DNA of 64,000 nt from Cryobacterium melibiosiphilum. Lineage in GTDB: Bacteria > Actinomycetota > Actinomycetes > Actinomycetales > Microbacteriaceae. The position numbers were made by a program, and so were the translations under genes. This document shows, piece by piece, positions 42,193 through 50,864 of this stretch. Each line of letters starts with the position of its first letter. The first letter of the stretch is position 1. The stretch is taken from positions 62,356 to 126,355 of the forward strand of contig NZ_QZVS01000095.1 in the NCBI RefSeq assembly GCF_003602235.1, in the 5' to 3' direction. The notes beneath the pieces are model-generated. The model had not been told where the DNA came from. It ran no database searches and saw only the letters and a list, made by a program, of their open reading frames with translations.

Positions 42193-43107
42193 TTAGCGGA
42201 ATTCGGCAGCGTGTAACTTGGCGACTTCGAGCAGCGTCGCCTGAAAGGCGACCTCGGCGGCCGCACGCACGCGGTCATGCCGGTGTGCCAGCAGGATTTG
42301 CCGCGACGGCGCGGTGGTCCCGAGTGACACGATGTTCACTCCCGGATGCTTGTTCACCACGGCCGTGCGCGGCGCCAGGGCGACTCCGAGCCCCGCGCTC
42401 ACCATGGCCTGCGCTTCCTGGTAGTCGTTCGCGCGGAAGGCGATCTTGGGTGAGAAGCCGGCTGCCTGGCAGCTGCGTTGCAGCACCTCGACAACGGGGT
42501 GATTGTCGCCGCGAACGATCCATTCCTGCGTGGCGAGTTCGGTCATCTTGATGTGTTTGCGCCGGGCCAGCGGATGATCCTTCGCCACGATCAGCGCCGT
42601 CGCGTCTTCGAAAACGGGGGTCAGCGAAAACCGTTCGGGGTCGATGCGGTTCCATTCGTAGTCCCAGAGCAGCGACAGGCCGACCTGCCCGCTTTCGAGC
42701 ATCTCGATCAGGTGCTCGAAGCGGCTGCTGCGCACATCCAGGTCGATGGCGGGGTACTGCTTGCGGAAGGTGTTGATGACGATCGGCAGGAAGGATCCAC
42801 CGAGGGTCGGAAAGGTGCCCAGGGCGAGATTGCCCCGGCCGAGTCCGGCAATCTCGCCGAGATCGGCCTCGGCCGCGTCCATCTGACGCAGAATCTTGCG
42901 GGCATGGGCGGCAAGGACGTGGCGGGCCTCAGTGGGAACCATCCCTCGGGTCTGCCGCTGCAACAGTGGCTGGCCGATCTCCTGCTCGAGGCGTCGCAGC
43001 TGCTGCGAGACCCCGGAGGGGGAGTAGCCCAACTTGTCCGCTGCGGCCGTGATGGAGCCGAGCTCGACGACATCGAGCAGCAGAGCGAGTCTTCTAATGT
43101 CCAGCAT
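42193..43107 (-). CDS. LysR-family transcriptional regulator
   Basis: 304 residues. The N-terminal HTH is MLDIRRLALLLDVVELGSITAAADKLGYSPSGVSQQLRRLEQEIG, with a substrate-binding domain following (GNLALGTFPTLGGSFLPIVI ... LSLLWDYEWNRIDPERFSLT). It is divergent from prpF, and a perfect palindrome directly before its start suggests self-binding. The likely inducer is the substrate of the PrpF/ABC operon. Confidence 0.92.
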   Translation of the reverse strand: MLDIRRLALLLDVVELGSITAAADKLGYSPSGVSQQLRRLEQEIGQPLLQRQTRGMVPTEARHVLAAHARKILRQMDAAEADLGEIAGLGRGNLALGTFPTLGGSFLPIVINTFRKQYPAIDLDVRSSRFEHLIEMLESGQVGLSLLWDYEWNRIDPERFSLTPVFEDATALIVAKDHPLARRKHIKMTELATQEWIVRGDNHPVVEVLQRSCQAAGFSPKIAFRANDYQEAQAMVSAGLGVALAPRTAVVNKHPGVNIVSLGTTAPSRQILLAHRHDRVRAAAEVAFQATLLEVAKLHAAEFR

Positions 43108-43118
43108 GTCTCTCCCGT

Positions 43119-43135
43119 CTGAAGTGATACTTCAG
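43119..43135. promoter_or_regulatory. Palindrome at the LysR promoter
   Basis: CTGAAGTGATACTTCAG, two exact 7-bp arms and a 3-bp centre, ends 12 bp from the LysR start. It fits an autoregulatory LysR site. Confidence 0.6.
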
Positions 43136-43243
43136 GGTATTGAACAAAGCTACAGCATCGTTGCAGCACGAGTTTGTGCGCTTATACAGAAGGTTGCCGA
43201 CCCTGAGCCCGGAAAAACAAGCGTTTTCTCGACATTGATTGAA

Positions 43244-43255
43244 GTAAAACTTTAC
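43244..43255. promoter_or_regulatory. Second palindrome on the prpF side
   Basis: GTAAAACTTTAC (5-bp arms around AC) lies 115 bp before the prpF start, in an AT-rich stretch that may hold the prpF promoter. Confidence 0.4.
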
Positions 43256-43369
43256 TGCCGTGAATAAAAGTACGTTTGTGTTTCAGTCGAAATCCCCGCA
43301 GGATCGGTGAAACGAACGGCCCACACAAGCCGGTCAACGGCACCGACTCACACTGGCGTAAGGACGATC

Positions 43370-44506
43370 ATGGCAAGCATTCCGGCAACCTGGATGCGCG
43401 GGGGAACCAGCAAGTGCTGGGTCTTCGAACGGGCAGACCTACAGGTCGCGGGCAAGACCCTCGATGAGGTGTTACTGCGTCTTTTCGGCAGTCCCGACGA
43501 ACGGCAGGTGGACGGTATTGGCGGCGGCACGTCCACGACGAGCAAGGCCGTCATTCTCTCCGTCTCTGCGAACCCCGACGTCGACGTCGACTACACCTTC
43601 GCTCAGGTGGGCACTGCTGAGAACACGGTCGACTGGGGCAGTAATTGCGGTAACTGCTCCGCCGTCGTCGGACCCTACGCGATCGAACGCGGCTGGGTGA
43701 CCGCGCAGAACGGTACCACCGCGGTGCGCACCCTCAATACCAACACCAACCAACTGATTCTGCAGCGGGTGCCGACGCCGGATGGCGAGGTCGAACGCAC
43801 CGGCTCGCAGATGATCCCCGGTGTGCCCTTTCCGAGCATGCCGGTCGGGCTCGGTTTCTTCAACCCGGCCGGCAAGACCACCGGGCGGCTGTTCCCCACC
43901 GGTCATCCGGTCGACGAACTGACCTTCGACGGCAGCCCGGTGCGGGTCACCCTGATCGATGCCGGCGCCCCGGTGGTGATCATCGACGCCGCCGAGATCG
44001 GCCTCGGCGGGCTCGACGATCCGGCGGCCATCGACGCCGACTCCGTTCTGCTGGCCGGCCTCGAGCGATTGCGCCGCGATGCCGCCGTACGCATGGGCTT
44101 GGCCGCCACGACGGATGCCGCGGCGCGGGCCATTCCCAAGGTTGCCCTCGTGGCCCGCACACGGGCCGGTGACGATGCCGACTTCGCCGTCAGCATGCTC
44201 TCCATGGGGAGGCTGCATCCGGCGCTCGCGATCACCGGCAGCGTCGCCCTCACCATGGCTGCTCACGAAGCCGGCACCATCGTGCGGGAACTGAGCCGGG
44301 AACTGAGCCGGGAACTCGTCGGCGCCGGTGCCGGTGGTTCGACCGGGCGGACGGCGCCACGCACCGACTCACAGCTCACCATGCGCACCCCGGCCGGGCT
44401 GGTGGAGACCTTCTACGAGGATGTCGATGGCATCCCCGTCGTGGGGGCCGTGCGCAGCGCGCGTCGACTGGCCAACGCCGAGCTACTGCTGCCGGAAGTC
44501 TGGTGA
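43370..44506 (+). CDS. PrpF-family protein (aconitate/methylaconitate isomerase-like)
   Basis: 378 residues. MRGGTSKCWVF near the start and NCGNCSAVVGPYAIERGW (Cys at about residue 106) are the PrpF/DUF453 catalytic segments of this diaminopimelate-epimerase-like fold. SMGRLHPALAITGSVAL and the tail PAGLVETFYEDVDG also match. Known family members isomerise 2-methylaconitate, 4-oxalomesaconate or related tricarboxylates. AAGGA is 7 nt before the ATG. An insertion with SRELSREL repeats lies near residue 310. The ABC genes that follow probably import its substrate. Confidence 0.88.
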   Translation: MASIPATWMRGGTSKCWVFERADLQVAGKTLDEVLLRLFGSPDERQVDGIGGGTSTTSKAVILSVSANPDVDVDYTFAQVGTAENTVDWGSNCGNCSAVVGPYAIERGWVTAQNGTTAVRTLNTNTNQLILQRVPTPDGEVERTGSQMIPGVPFPSMPVGLGFFNPAGKTTGRLFPTGHPVDELTFDGSPVRVTLIDAGAPVVIIDAAEIGLGGLDDPAAIDADSVLLAGLERLRRDAAVRMGLAATTDAAARAIPKVALVARTRAGDDADFAVSMLSMGRLHPALAITGSVALTMAAHEAGTIVRELSRELSRELVGAGAGGSTGRTAPRTDSQLTMRTPAGLVETFYEDVDGIPVVGAVRSARRLANAELLLPEVW

Positions 44507-44648
44507 CCGCGCCGCTCCGAGTCGCACAGACTAGTCAGAAAGCCGCTCATATTGCCTATACAACCTGAGTCTTCAGTCACAGCGCCAGGTCACCGATACA
44601 CGCACCACAATCACACGCACCAGTTCACACGTAACAAAGGAGTTGCAC

Positions 44649-45764
44649 ATGGAAGTACACATCGAGGATCTGCGCCTGGCTTACAACGGGGTCCCGGCGA
44701 TTCGGGACCTCAGCCTCACCATCGGTGACGGCGAGTCGATCGTTCTGCTGGGGCAATCCGGCTGTGGCAAGACCAGCACCATGCGGTGCGTCGCCGGGCT
44801 CGAGGAGCCCACAGGAGGCAGCATCCGCATTGGTGACCGAGCCGTGTTCGACGCCGCCGCGAACATCAATATTCCCTCCCACAAACGCAATGTGGGAATG
44901 GTCTTCCAGTCCTACGCGGTCTGGCCGCACAAAACCGTGCTCGAAAACGTCGTCTTTCCACTGCGCATGAAGAAAGTCGGTCGCCGGGAGGCCCGGGCCG
45001 AGGGACTCAAGACGCTGGAGCTGGTCGGCCTGGGTCACCTCGCCGATCGAGGTGCCAGCCTGCTCAGCGGCGGTCAGATGCAGCGCGTCGCACTCGCCCG
45101 CAGCATGGCCATGAAGCCGAGCGTGCTCATGCTCGACGAGCCGCTGTCCAACCTCGACGCCCGATTGCGTGACGATCTGCGCGTGGAACTTCGGCGCATC
45201 CAGGTTGAACAGGGCCTGACGAGCCTCTACGTCACGCACGACCAGCAGGAGGCGCTCGCGCTCGCTGATCGCATCGCCATCATGCGCGACGGTGTCATCG
45301 CGCAGCTCGGCACCCCGCAGCAGATCTATTCCACCCCGGCTTCGGCCGCCATCGCCTCGTTTCTCGGGGTCACCAACGTCTTCCCGGTTACCGCCACTCA
45401 CTCCGCCAACCGGGTCACGCTCACCGAGCACCCGCTCGAGCTCGCGGTGGACGACCCGATCGAGTATCCCGAATCGAGTGCCTGCATTCGACCGGACGAC
45501 GTCGATGTGCGTCCGCGCGAGACTCGCATCGGCGAGCGCAACCGTTTCGGAGGCGAGGTGACGGTCGCCGTATTCCAGGGTGCCAGCATCCGCTACCAGG
45601 TCAAGCTCGCCAACGGGCCCGTGATCGACGCGATCTGCCCGCAGAACGCCCATGGAGTCCTGGCCGTCGGGACCGCCGTCGACGTGAGCATCGACCCGGC
45701 CAGCATCATGGTCCTGCCCAACGAGGTCCCCGAGGTCCGCGCCAGCGAACGGGTCGCCGCATGA
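44649..45764 (+). CDS. ABC importer ATPase (FbpC/PotA-like)
   Basis: 371 residues. Walker A GQSGCGKTS, Q-loop VFQSYAVWPH, signature LLSGGQMQRVALARS, Walker B VLMLDEPLSNLDARLR, and a C-terminal TOBE-like domain (VTVAVFQGASIRYQVKLANG). This is the iron/thiamine/polyamine-type ATPase. AAGGAG is 7 nt upstream of the ATG. It follows prpF by 142 bp and overlaps the permease gene by 4 nt. Confidence 0.93.
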   Translation: MEVHIEDLRLAYNGVPAIRDLSLTIGDGESIVLLGQSGCGKTSTMRCVAGLEEPTGGSIRIGDRAVFDAAANINIPSHKRNVGMVFQSYAVWPHKTVLENVVFPLRMKKVGRREARAEGLKTLELVGLGHLADRGASLLSGGQMQRVALARSMAMKPSVLMLDEPLSNLDARLRDDLRVELRRIQVEQGLTSLYVTHDQQEALALADRIAIMRDGVIAQLGTPQQIYSTPASAAIASFLGVTNVFPVTATHSANRVTLTEHPLELAVDDPIEYPESSACIRPDDVDVRPRETRIGERNRFGGEVTVAVFQGASIRYQVKLANGPVIDAICPQNAHGVLAVGTAVDVSIDPASIMVLPNEVPEVRASERVAA

Positions 45765-47524
45765 GCATCACGCTCGACCGCCCGCCCGTTGACAATGCCC
45801 CGCCGCCCGCACCCAGGCCCACCGTGACACCGCGGCGACGGATGCGGATCGGTCGCTTCGTGGTGAGCGGCCCGCTGCTGCTCCTGGTCGGTTTTCTCGT
45901 GCTCGTCCCCGTGGGCTTCGTCGTGCTCGCGGCCTTCAGCACCTCGGTGCCCCGGCCGGGAAACATCGATTTCGCCCTGACCCTGGAGAATTTCCGCACC
46001 CTCGCCGATCCGAGCGTGATGAAGGCAACGGGCAACTCGCTGCTCATTGCGTCGCTCGCCACCCTCCTTGCGCTGGTCATCGGCGGCTTTCTCGCCTTCA
46101 TCACGGCGAGGTCGAACGTTCCGTTCCGTGCGTTCATCTACGCCATCGGGCTGATGCCGTTGTTCCTGCCGTCGTATGTCGGCGCCCTCGCCTGGGCGAT
46201 CCTCGGCAGCCCCTCGGCGGGCCTGCTCAACGTGGCGCTGCGCGATCTTGGGCTGGCTGCCGTCGTCGACGTGTACTCATTCGGCGGCGTGGTCATGGTG
46301 ATGGCGATCTTCTATGCGCCCTATGCCTTTCTGATGATCCACAGCGCCATGTCCATGATGAACCCCGACCTCGAAGATGCGGCCGGCGTGCACGGTGGCT
46401 CGATGGCCCAGACCCTCAAGAACGTCACTTTCCCGCTCGCCCTGCCCGCAATCCTCGGCTCAGGCCTGCTCATCTTCATCCTCGTGCTGGAGAACTTTCC
46501 GGTAGCGCAGGTGCTGGCCACCCCGGCCGGCATCGACACGCTGCCGACCTACATCTACCGGGTCATGATGGCCACGCCGGCTCGGGGTAACGACGCGGCC
46601 ACCGTCGCGATCGTGCTCGTTGCCTTCGTCTTGTTGCTCACGTCGCTGCAGCGCCGCTACCTTGCCAAACGCTCGTACACGACCGTGACCGGCAAGGGCA
46701 TGAAGGCCCGCCGGGTCGACCTGGGCCGGGCTCAGTGGCCCGCGGTCGTGTTCGCCGGCGGGTATTTTCTGCTTTCGGTCGTGCTTCCCCTGCTCGCCCT
46801 GCTCCTGACCGCGGGCCGCGTCTCGCCGTACATGTCCTCGTTCCGTGACCTGGCGGCGCCCGGCGCGCTCGACTTCTCGGTTTTCGGCGAGATCCTCTCC
46901 TCCGCGTCGTTCTTCGGCGTTGCCGGTAACAGCATCTTCGTCTCCGTCCTGGCGGCGGCCCTCGGCACCGCGCTGGCCTTTGCCGTCGCGTATGTCATCA
47001 ACCGCACGCGGGCCCGCGGCCGGGCGCTGCTCGAGGGAATCTCCATGGTTCCGCTCGCGGTGCCGCACATCGTGCTCGGCATCGGACTGCTCTGGACCTG
47101 GCTCATCATGCCGATTCCGCTCTACGGCACCATCTGGGTGCTGGTGGTCGCGTTCCTCGTCGTGCAGATGCCGCAGGGGCTGCGCAGCGTCAGCGCGTCG
47201 ATCCAGGCCACCCACCGTGACCTGGAGGACAGTGCCGTGATGCTGGGTGCCCGCCGAGCAAAGGCAATCGCGTTCGTGACGCTGCCGCTCATGAAGGTGA
47301 CACTCGCGTCGTCGTTCCTGCTGCTGCTCATGCTCAGCATGCGCGAACTGACCGTGCCGCTGTTCCTGTACACGACCGACACCAAAATTCTCTCGATAGA
47401 GATTTTCGACCTCTTCGAGAACGGCGGAGCGGCCCAGGAAGCCGCCGCCATGAGCGTCATCTACTGCGTGATCATGTTCATCGTCTCCTACCTGCCGCAG
47501 CGTTTCGGCAACCAGAAGCACTGA
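45761..47524 (+). CDS. ABC importer permease, two fused membrane domains (FbpB-like)
   Basis: 587 residues and about 12 membrane segments in two halves, each with an EAA loop: LEDAAGVHGGSMAQTLKNVTFPLALP and LEDSAVMLGARRAKAIAFVTLPLM. This is the FbpB/SfuB layout in which one chain forms the whole pore. Following the ATPase and before the binding protein, it completes the importer. Confidence 0.93.
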   Translation: MSITLDRPPVDNAPPPAPRPTVTPRRRMRIGRFVVSGPLLLLVGFLVLVPVGFVVLAAFSTSVPRPGNIDFALTLENFRTLADPSVMKATGNSLLIASLATLLALVIGGFLAFITARSNVPFRAFIYAIGLMPLFLPSYVGALAWAILGSPSAGLLNVALRDLGLAAVVDVYSFGGVVMVMAIFYAPYAFLMIHSAMSMMNPDLEDAAGVHGGSMAQTLKNVTFPLALPAILGSGLLIFILVLENFPVAQVLATPAGIDTLPTYIYRVMMATPARGNDAATVAIVLVAFVLLLTSLQRRYLAKRSYTTVTGKGMKARRVDLGRAQWPAVVFAGGYFLLSVVLPLLALLLTAGRVSPYMSSFRDLAAPGALDFSVFGEILSSASFFGVAGNSIFVSVLAAALGTALAFAVAYVINRTRARGRALLEGISMVPLAVPHIVLGIGLLWTWLIMPIPLYGTIWVLVVAFLVVQMPQGLRSVSASIQATHRDLEDSAVMLGARRAKAIAFVTLPLMKVTLASSFLLLLMLSMRELTVPLFLYTTDTKILSIEIFDLFENGGAAQEAAAMSVIYCVIMFIVSYLPQRFGNQKH

Positions 47525-47592
47525 CCATGACACCCGATCATGATCACCCCACCCAGACTTCCGGCGTCGCCGGGACGGAAAGAAGGATCTCC

Positions 47593-48684
47593 ATGAAAAA
47601 ATCGCGTATTGCGTACTCAGCACTGGCGCTGGCTACCGTACTCGGACTCACGGCCTGCGGAGCCGGCACCGACGGTGCCGGCTCGGCCGCCGGCCCCACC
47701 CGCGATGTGTCCGACGGCCTCACGATCAACGGCGAACTCATCGCTGATGCCGCCCTCATGGAGGCGGCGGCCGGCGGCACCGTCGTGATGTACACCGGGG
47801 CCAGCCCCGAGTCCGAGCAGGCGGTGCTCGACCAGTTCACGGCCGAAACCGGTATCGCCGCTGAGATGACCCGGATGGCTCCCAACAAGCTCTCCGAACG
47901 GGTCATCAGCGAGAACGCGGTCGACAAGCTCAGCGCCGAGATCATTCGCACGGCCGACAAGATGATGGCCGAGGAATTCGTCGAGCAGGGGGTGTTCGTG
48001 CCCTACGAAACTCCGTTCCAGCAGAATCTCGCATCCGTCGACGGGATCGTGCAGGAGGGCAACGGATACATCACGCACGCCTACGGCACCTACGGCATCG
48101 CGTACAACACTCAACTCGTTGATCCGGCGGATGCCCCGGGTTCGTGGGCAGAGCTGGCCGACGGTACCTGGAAGAACAAGTTCGGGCTCGTCTATGCGGG
48201 TTCCGGCGGCGGCAACACCAGCCTCGCGGCCTTCCAGATCCGCAACTTCGGTGAGGACTACCTGGCCGATCTCGACGCGTTGGAGCCGCGCATCTTCGAC
48301 TCCATGTCGACGCAACTCGATGCCCTCGCTCGCGGTGAGATCGAGGTCACCCAGGTGTCGTTCCAGGGAGCCTTCGCGTCAAAGCTTGCGGGCGCACCGA
48401 TCGAGGTCATCGTGCCCGACGAGGGACTGAACGGGGTCGCCTACGGAATGGGGATCACTCCTGCCGGACTCGAGAACCCGGCCGCCCAGGTCTTCTACAA
48501 CTGGACCATGTCGCAGGCGGGGCAGGCCCTTCTCGCGGAGCAGTCTTACGCTCCGGCGCGTACCGACCTCGGCATCGAGAGCGAAGGTGCCGACGAAATG
48601 CAGGTCTACGAGGGCCCCGACTCAACCGACCTGGGTCTCGCCGCCGTCGATGCCTGGAAGCGCATCTTCAGCTACGCAGGTTAG
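47593..48684 (+). CDS. ABC importer substrate-binding lipoprotein
   Basis: 363 residues with lipobox LGLTACG. The mature start VVMYTGASPESEQAVLDQFTAETGI is the Fbp/SBP family 1 pattern. The paired tyrosines that bind iron in FbpA are not seen, and VYAGSGGGNTSLAAF resembles anion-binding loops, so an organic acid or phosphonate is a better guess than ferric iron. AAGGA is 7 nt before the chosen ATG; a longer frame from 47527 lacks a signal sequence at its start. Confidence 0.88.
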   Translation: MKKSRIAYSALALATVLGLTACGAGTDGAGSAAGPTRDVSDGLTINGELIADAALMEAAAGGTVVMYTGASPESEQAVLDQFTAETGIAAEMTRMAPNKLSERVISENAVDKLSAEIIRTADKMMAEEFVEQGVFVPYETPFQQNLASVDGIVQEGNGYITHAYGTYGIAYNTQLVDPADAPGSWAELADGTWKNKFGLVYAGSGGGNTSLAAFQIRNFGEDYLADLDALEPRIFDSMSTQLDALARGEIEVTQVSFQGAFASKLAGAPIEVIVPDEGLNGVAYGMGITPAGLENPAAQVFYNWTMSQAGQALLAEQSYAPARTDLGIESEGADEMQVYEGPDSTDLGLAAVDAWKRIFSYAG

Positions 48685-48723
48685 GCGCGTCGGTGCCGGG
48701 CGGCTCGCGCCGACCGGTACCGT

Positions 48724-49221
48724 CTAGGCGGCAGGGCCTGAGAGAGGGACGCCGGACTCCGAATCGGAGCCGGCGTCTTTCGCGGGTTCGGCGCCCACGC
48801 GATTGGTGTTCAGCAGCTCGGTGATCGATCGCAGGGTTTCTGGTGAGACGTCGCCGAGCATGCGGGCGGCGAAGCTCACGACACGTTGAACCCGCACGCT
48901 CTTGACGAATTCGAGTTGGGCATCCACTCGTTCGGGCAGGTCGTCGTCGGATCCGAGCATGTACTCCGCGGGGATGCGGAAGAACTCGGCGATGCCGGTC
49001 AGCAGCGCCGGGTCGGTGACGAGCGGCCCGTCACCGGTGATCATGTAGGCCCAGCGGGCCCGGGAGAGGGTCAGGCCGCGCTCGTTGAGCCCGGCTTCGA
49101 TCTGTCGAAAGGTGTAGGGAGTATTCCCCTCGGCGACGACGACATCGAGCAGCAGGTTGAGCTTGCGCGCCAACTCGAGTTGCGGGGTGACGTCCGACGA
49201 GCTCACGTCTGGCGCGGTCAC
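48724..49221 (-). CDS. XRE-like helix-turn-helix protein of the ImmA/IrrE operon
   Basis: 165 residues from a GTG that overlaps the stop of the membrane-protein gene (GTGA). A weak HTH is visible: LARKLNLLLDVV, PYTFRQIEAGLNERGLTLSRARWAYM, then VTDPALLTGIAEFFRIPAEYML, the layout of EspR-like actinobacterial regulators. The C-terminal half (DLPERVDAQLEFVKSVRVQR) is helical and may dimerise. It is the last gene of the operon and a likely target or partner of the metalloprotease. Confidence 0.75.
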   Translation of the reverse strand: MTAPDVSSSDVTPQLELARKLNLLLDVVVAEGNTPYTFRQIEAGLNERGLTLSRARWAYMITGDGPLVTDPALLTGIAEFFRIPAEYMLGSDDDLPERVDAQLEFVKSVRVQRVVSFAARMLGDVSPETLRSITELLNTNRVGAEPAKDAGSDSESGVPLSGPAA

Positions 49222-50231
49222 CGCGCCGACCCGACCAGGGGAACCGGTACGGATGCCCGGGGCTGCGTGCGCCGTTCGGCCTCGTCGATCAGGGCTCGCT
49301 CGACCGGTGTCACGGCGATATCGGGATGAAGCAGCAGGCTGTCGCGAATCTCGACGTGCCGCCGATACAGGTGGACTCCGGGCTCGCGCACCGTGATCAG
49401 GCGCATCGGTCGCAGGTGCCGCTCGATGCTGAGCTCGGGCGTTCGCTCGAGCAGGCGTTGCCACAACGGGGTGATGCGCCAGAGCAGTCTGCGGTCGTGC
49501 CAGTCCTTGGCGGCGGCGGCGAGGGCATCCGCTGCCGCGGTCAGGCCGAGGCCCAGGACGAGGCTGATCGGGGAGCCGAGCAGGGTCAGCGTGTAGGCGG
49601 TTCGCGCCCAGCCGACCAGCAGGTAGTCCGGGTAGAGAACGGCGAGTACGGCACTCGTCAGGCTAATGAGCGCATAGGTGAAAACCCCGAGGCAGGCCAG
49701 CAGCACCAATCCCAGCGAGACCAGCGTGACCGGGCGGCGCTGGCGGCGCAGGTCGGTGACGCAGGCGGCGCCGAAGGACACCGCGAAGATGCCCATGGCG
49801 ATCCAGGTCGTGGCCGCGTAGGCGGTGAAATCCCAGCGAGGGATGAACGACGCGGAGATGTCGTCGGTGATTCGCCAGTCGCTGCCGAAGAACAGGATCG
49901 CCTGGGCTGCAACGATCGCCGCGGTGATGAGCACCGTGGCGCGGGTGCGTGCTCGGGTGAGGCCGCGGGGCGACATGGCCTGCTGCACGATGACGTCGAG
50001 CAGGGCGATGGCCACGATGGTCAGCGCGTGGAAGATGAAATAGGTCACGTTGCCGTTGCCGAGCAGCGCATCGACGGGCCGGTACACCGGTTGGGGCATC
50101 AGGGTCATGGTCACCGCGAAGACCACCAGGAACAGCAGGAGGGGGCGGCGGTGGCCGCGAATGGCCGAGGGGACGCACACGGCGGCGGCGATCCAGAAGA
50201 CGGCCGAGAGCGTGAAAAGAATGGTCTGCAC
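49218..50231 (-). CDS. Seven-helix membrane protein (MAB_1171c-like) of the ImmA/IrrE operon
   Basis: 337 residues. About seven membrane segments fill the first ~220 residues, and the last ~110 are soluble and basic (WHDRRLLWRITPLWQRLLER, then TPVERALIDEAERRTQ). GTG start, placed immediately after the TAA of the protease gene. This matches the DUF6545 / MAB_1171c-type proteins that in many Actinobacteria sit beside ImmA/IrrE and HTH genes. Their role is not established; a sensor or small-signal exporter is possible. Confidence 0.75.
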   Translation of the reverse strand: MQTILFTLSAVFWIAAAVCVPSAIRGHRRPLLLFLVVFAVTMTLMPQPVYRPVDALLGNGNVTYFIFHALTIVAIALLDVIVQQAMSPRGLTRARTRATVLITAAIVAAQAILFFGSDWRITDDISASFIPRWDFTAYAATTWIAMGIFAVSFGAACVTDLRRQRRPVTLVSLGLVLLACLGVFTYALISLTSAVLAVLYPDYLLVGWARTAYTLTLLGSPISLVLGLGLTAAADALAAAAKDWHDRRLLWRITPLWQRLLERTPELSIERHLRPMRLITVREPGVHLYRRHVEIRDSLLLHPDIAVTPVERALIDEAERRTQPRASVPVPLVGSAR

Positions 50232-50726
50232 TTAGAGAACGCGTCCGAATCCGGTAGGGGTGCCGTGGGCCGCGTCGGGCCCATCGTGCAGCATGATGAG
50301 GGCCAAACGGTCACCGATCGCCTCGGCCAGGGCCTCCTGCTCATCGGTGAAGCCGCTTCGGGCCAGCGCGAAAGCGATCGCGTCGAGGGGGATCAGCGGT
50401 GCCAGACGGGCGATACGCTCCACCGAGATTCGCTCCTTCTTGTGGCCGAGAATCATGTGGCCGAACTCGTGGTTGATGAACTGCTGGCGATGAACCGGCG
50501 AGGTGGTGGGTGCCAGATGGATGCGCTCGAAATTCTCACCGGCCACTTCGATCCAGAGGCCGCAGACACCGGCTTCGAGCATTCGGGCGGATGCGTTCTG
50601 CACGACGATCTTTTTCCCCCGCACCGATTCCATGTGTTGGTGCAACCGCTCAGCCGTCAACGGTCGGGGTAGCCCGAGCTCGGTGACCATCAACTGCGCC
50701 TGTTTCTGGCGTGACTCGTAACCCAT
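50232..50726 (-). CDS. ImmA/IrrE-family zinc metallopeptidase
   Basis: 164 residues. The zincin motif HEFGHMILGH (about residues 87-96) is that of ImmA/IrrE peptidases, which cleave XRE-type repressors such as ImmR or DdrO. The third metal ligand may be in LAEAIGDRLAL. It starts ATG GGT at 50726 with a GGGGG box upstream. First gene of the operon 50726-48724, directly opposite the 50865 gene across a control region rich in palindromes. Confidence 0.9.
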   Translation of the reverse strand: MGYESRQKQAQLMVTELGLPRPLTAERLHQHMESVRGKKIVVQNASARMLEAGVCGLWIEVAGENFERIHLAPTTSPVHRQQFINHEFGHMILGHKKERISVERIARLAPLIPLDAIAFALARSGFTDEQEALAEAIGDRLALIMLHDGPDAAHGTPTGFGRVL

Positions 50727-50794
50727 TCGATACCCCCTATTTGCCCGCTCAGCCTACCCCCGTCGCGAGCCGGCCAGGGCGGAATACGGCCCGG

Positions 50795-50838
50795 GTACCC
50801 TGGCGCAGCCCCCGGACAGGGTACGATAGACATGTCTA
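50795..50838. promoter_or_regulatory. Divergent control region with two palindromes
   Basis: GTACCCTG (50795-50802) and CAGGGTAC (50817-50824) form an inverted repeat with centres 22 bp apart. A perfect palindrome TAGACATGTCTA (50827-50838) follows. The second arm and the palindrome cover a TACGAT -10 (50822-50827) and the probable start of transcription of the rightward gene, so binding there should repress it. Confidence 0.6.
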
Positions 50839-50864
50839 ACGCGGATCTATGGGGAGGATCAGTT

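Noticed and set aside
47593-48684. Annotating the binding protein as a ferric iron-binding FbpA.
   Set aside because: The paired tyrosines of FbpA were not found, and the adjacent PrpF gene points to an organic acid.
48684-48723. GC-rich inverted pair CGGTGCCGG / CCGGTACCG between convergent genes, as a terminator.
   Set aside because: The arms are short and mismatched, without a T-tract; chance pairing is likely in such GC-rich DNA.
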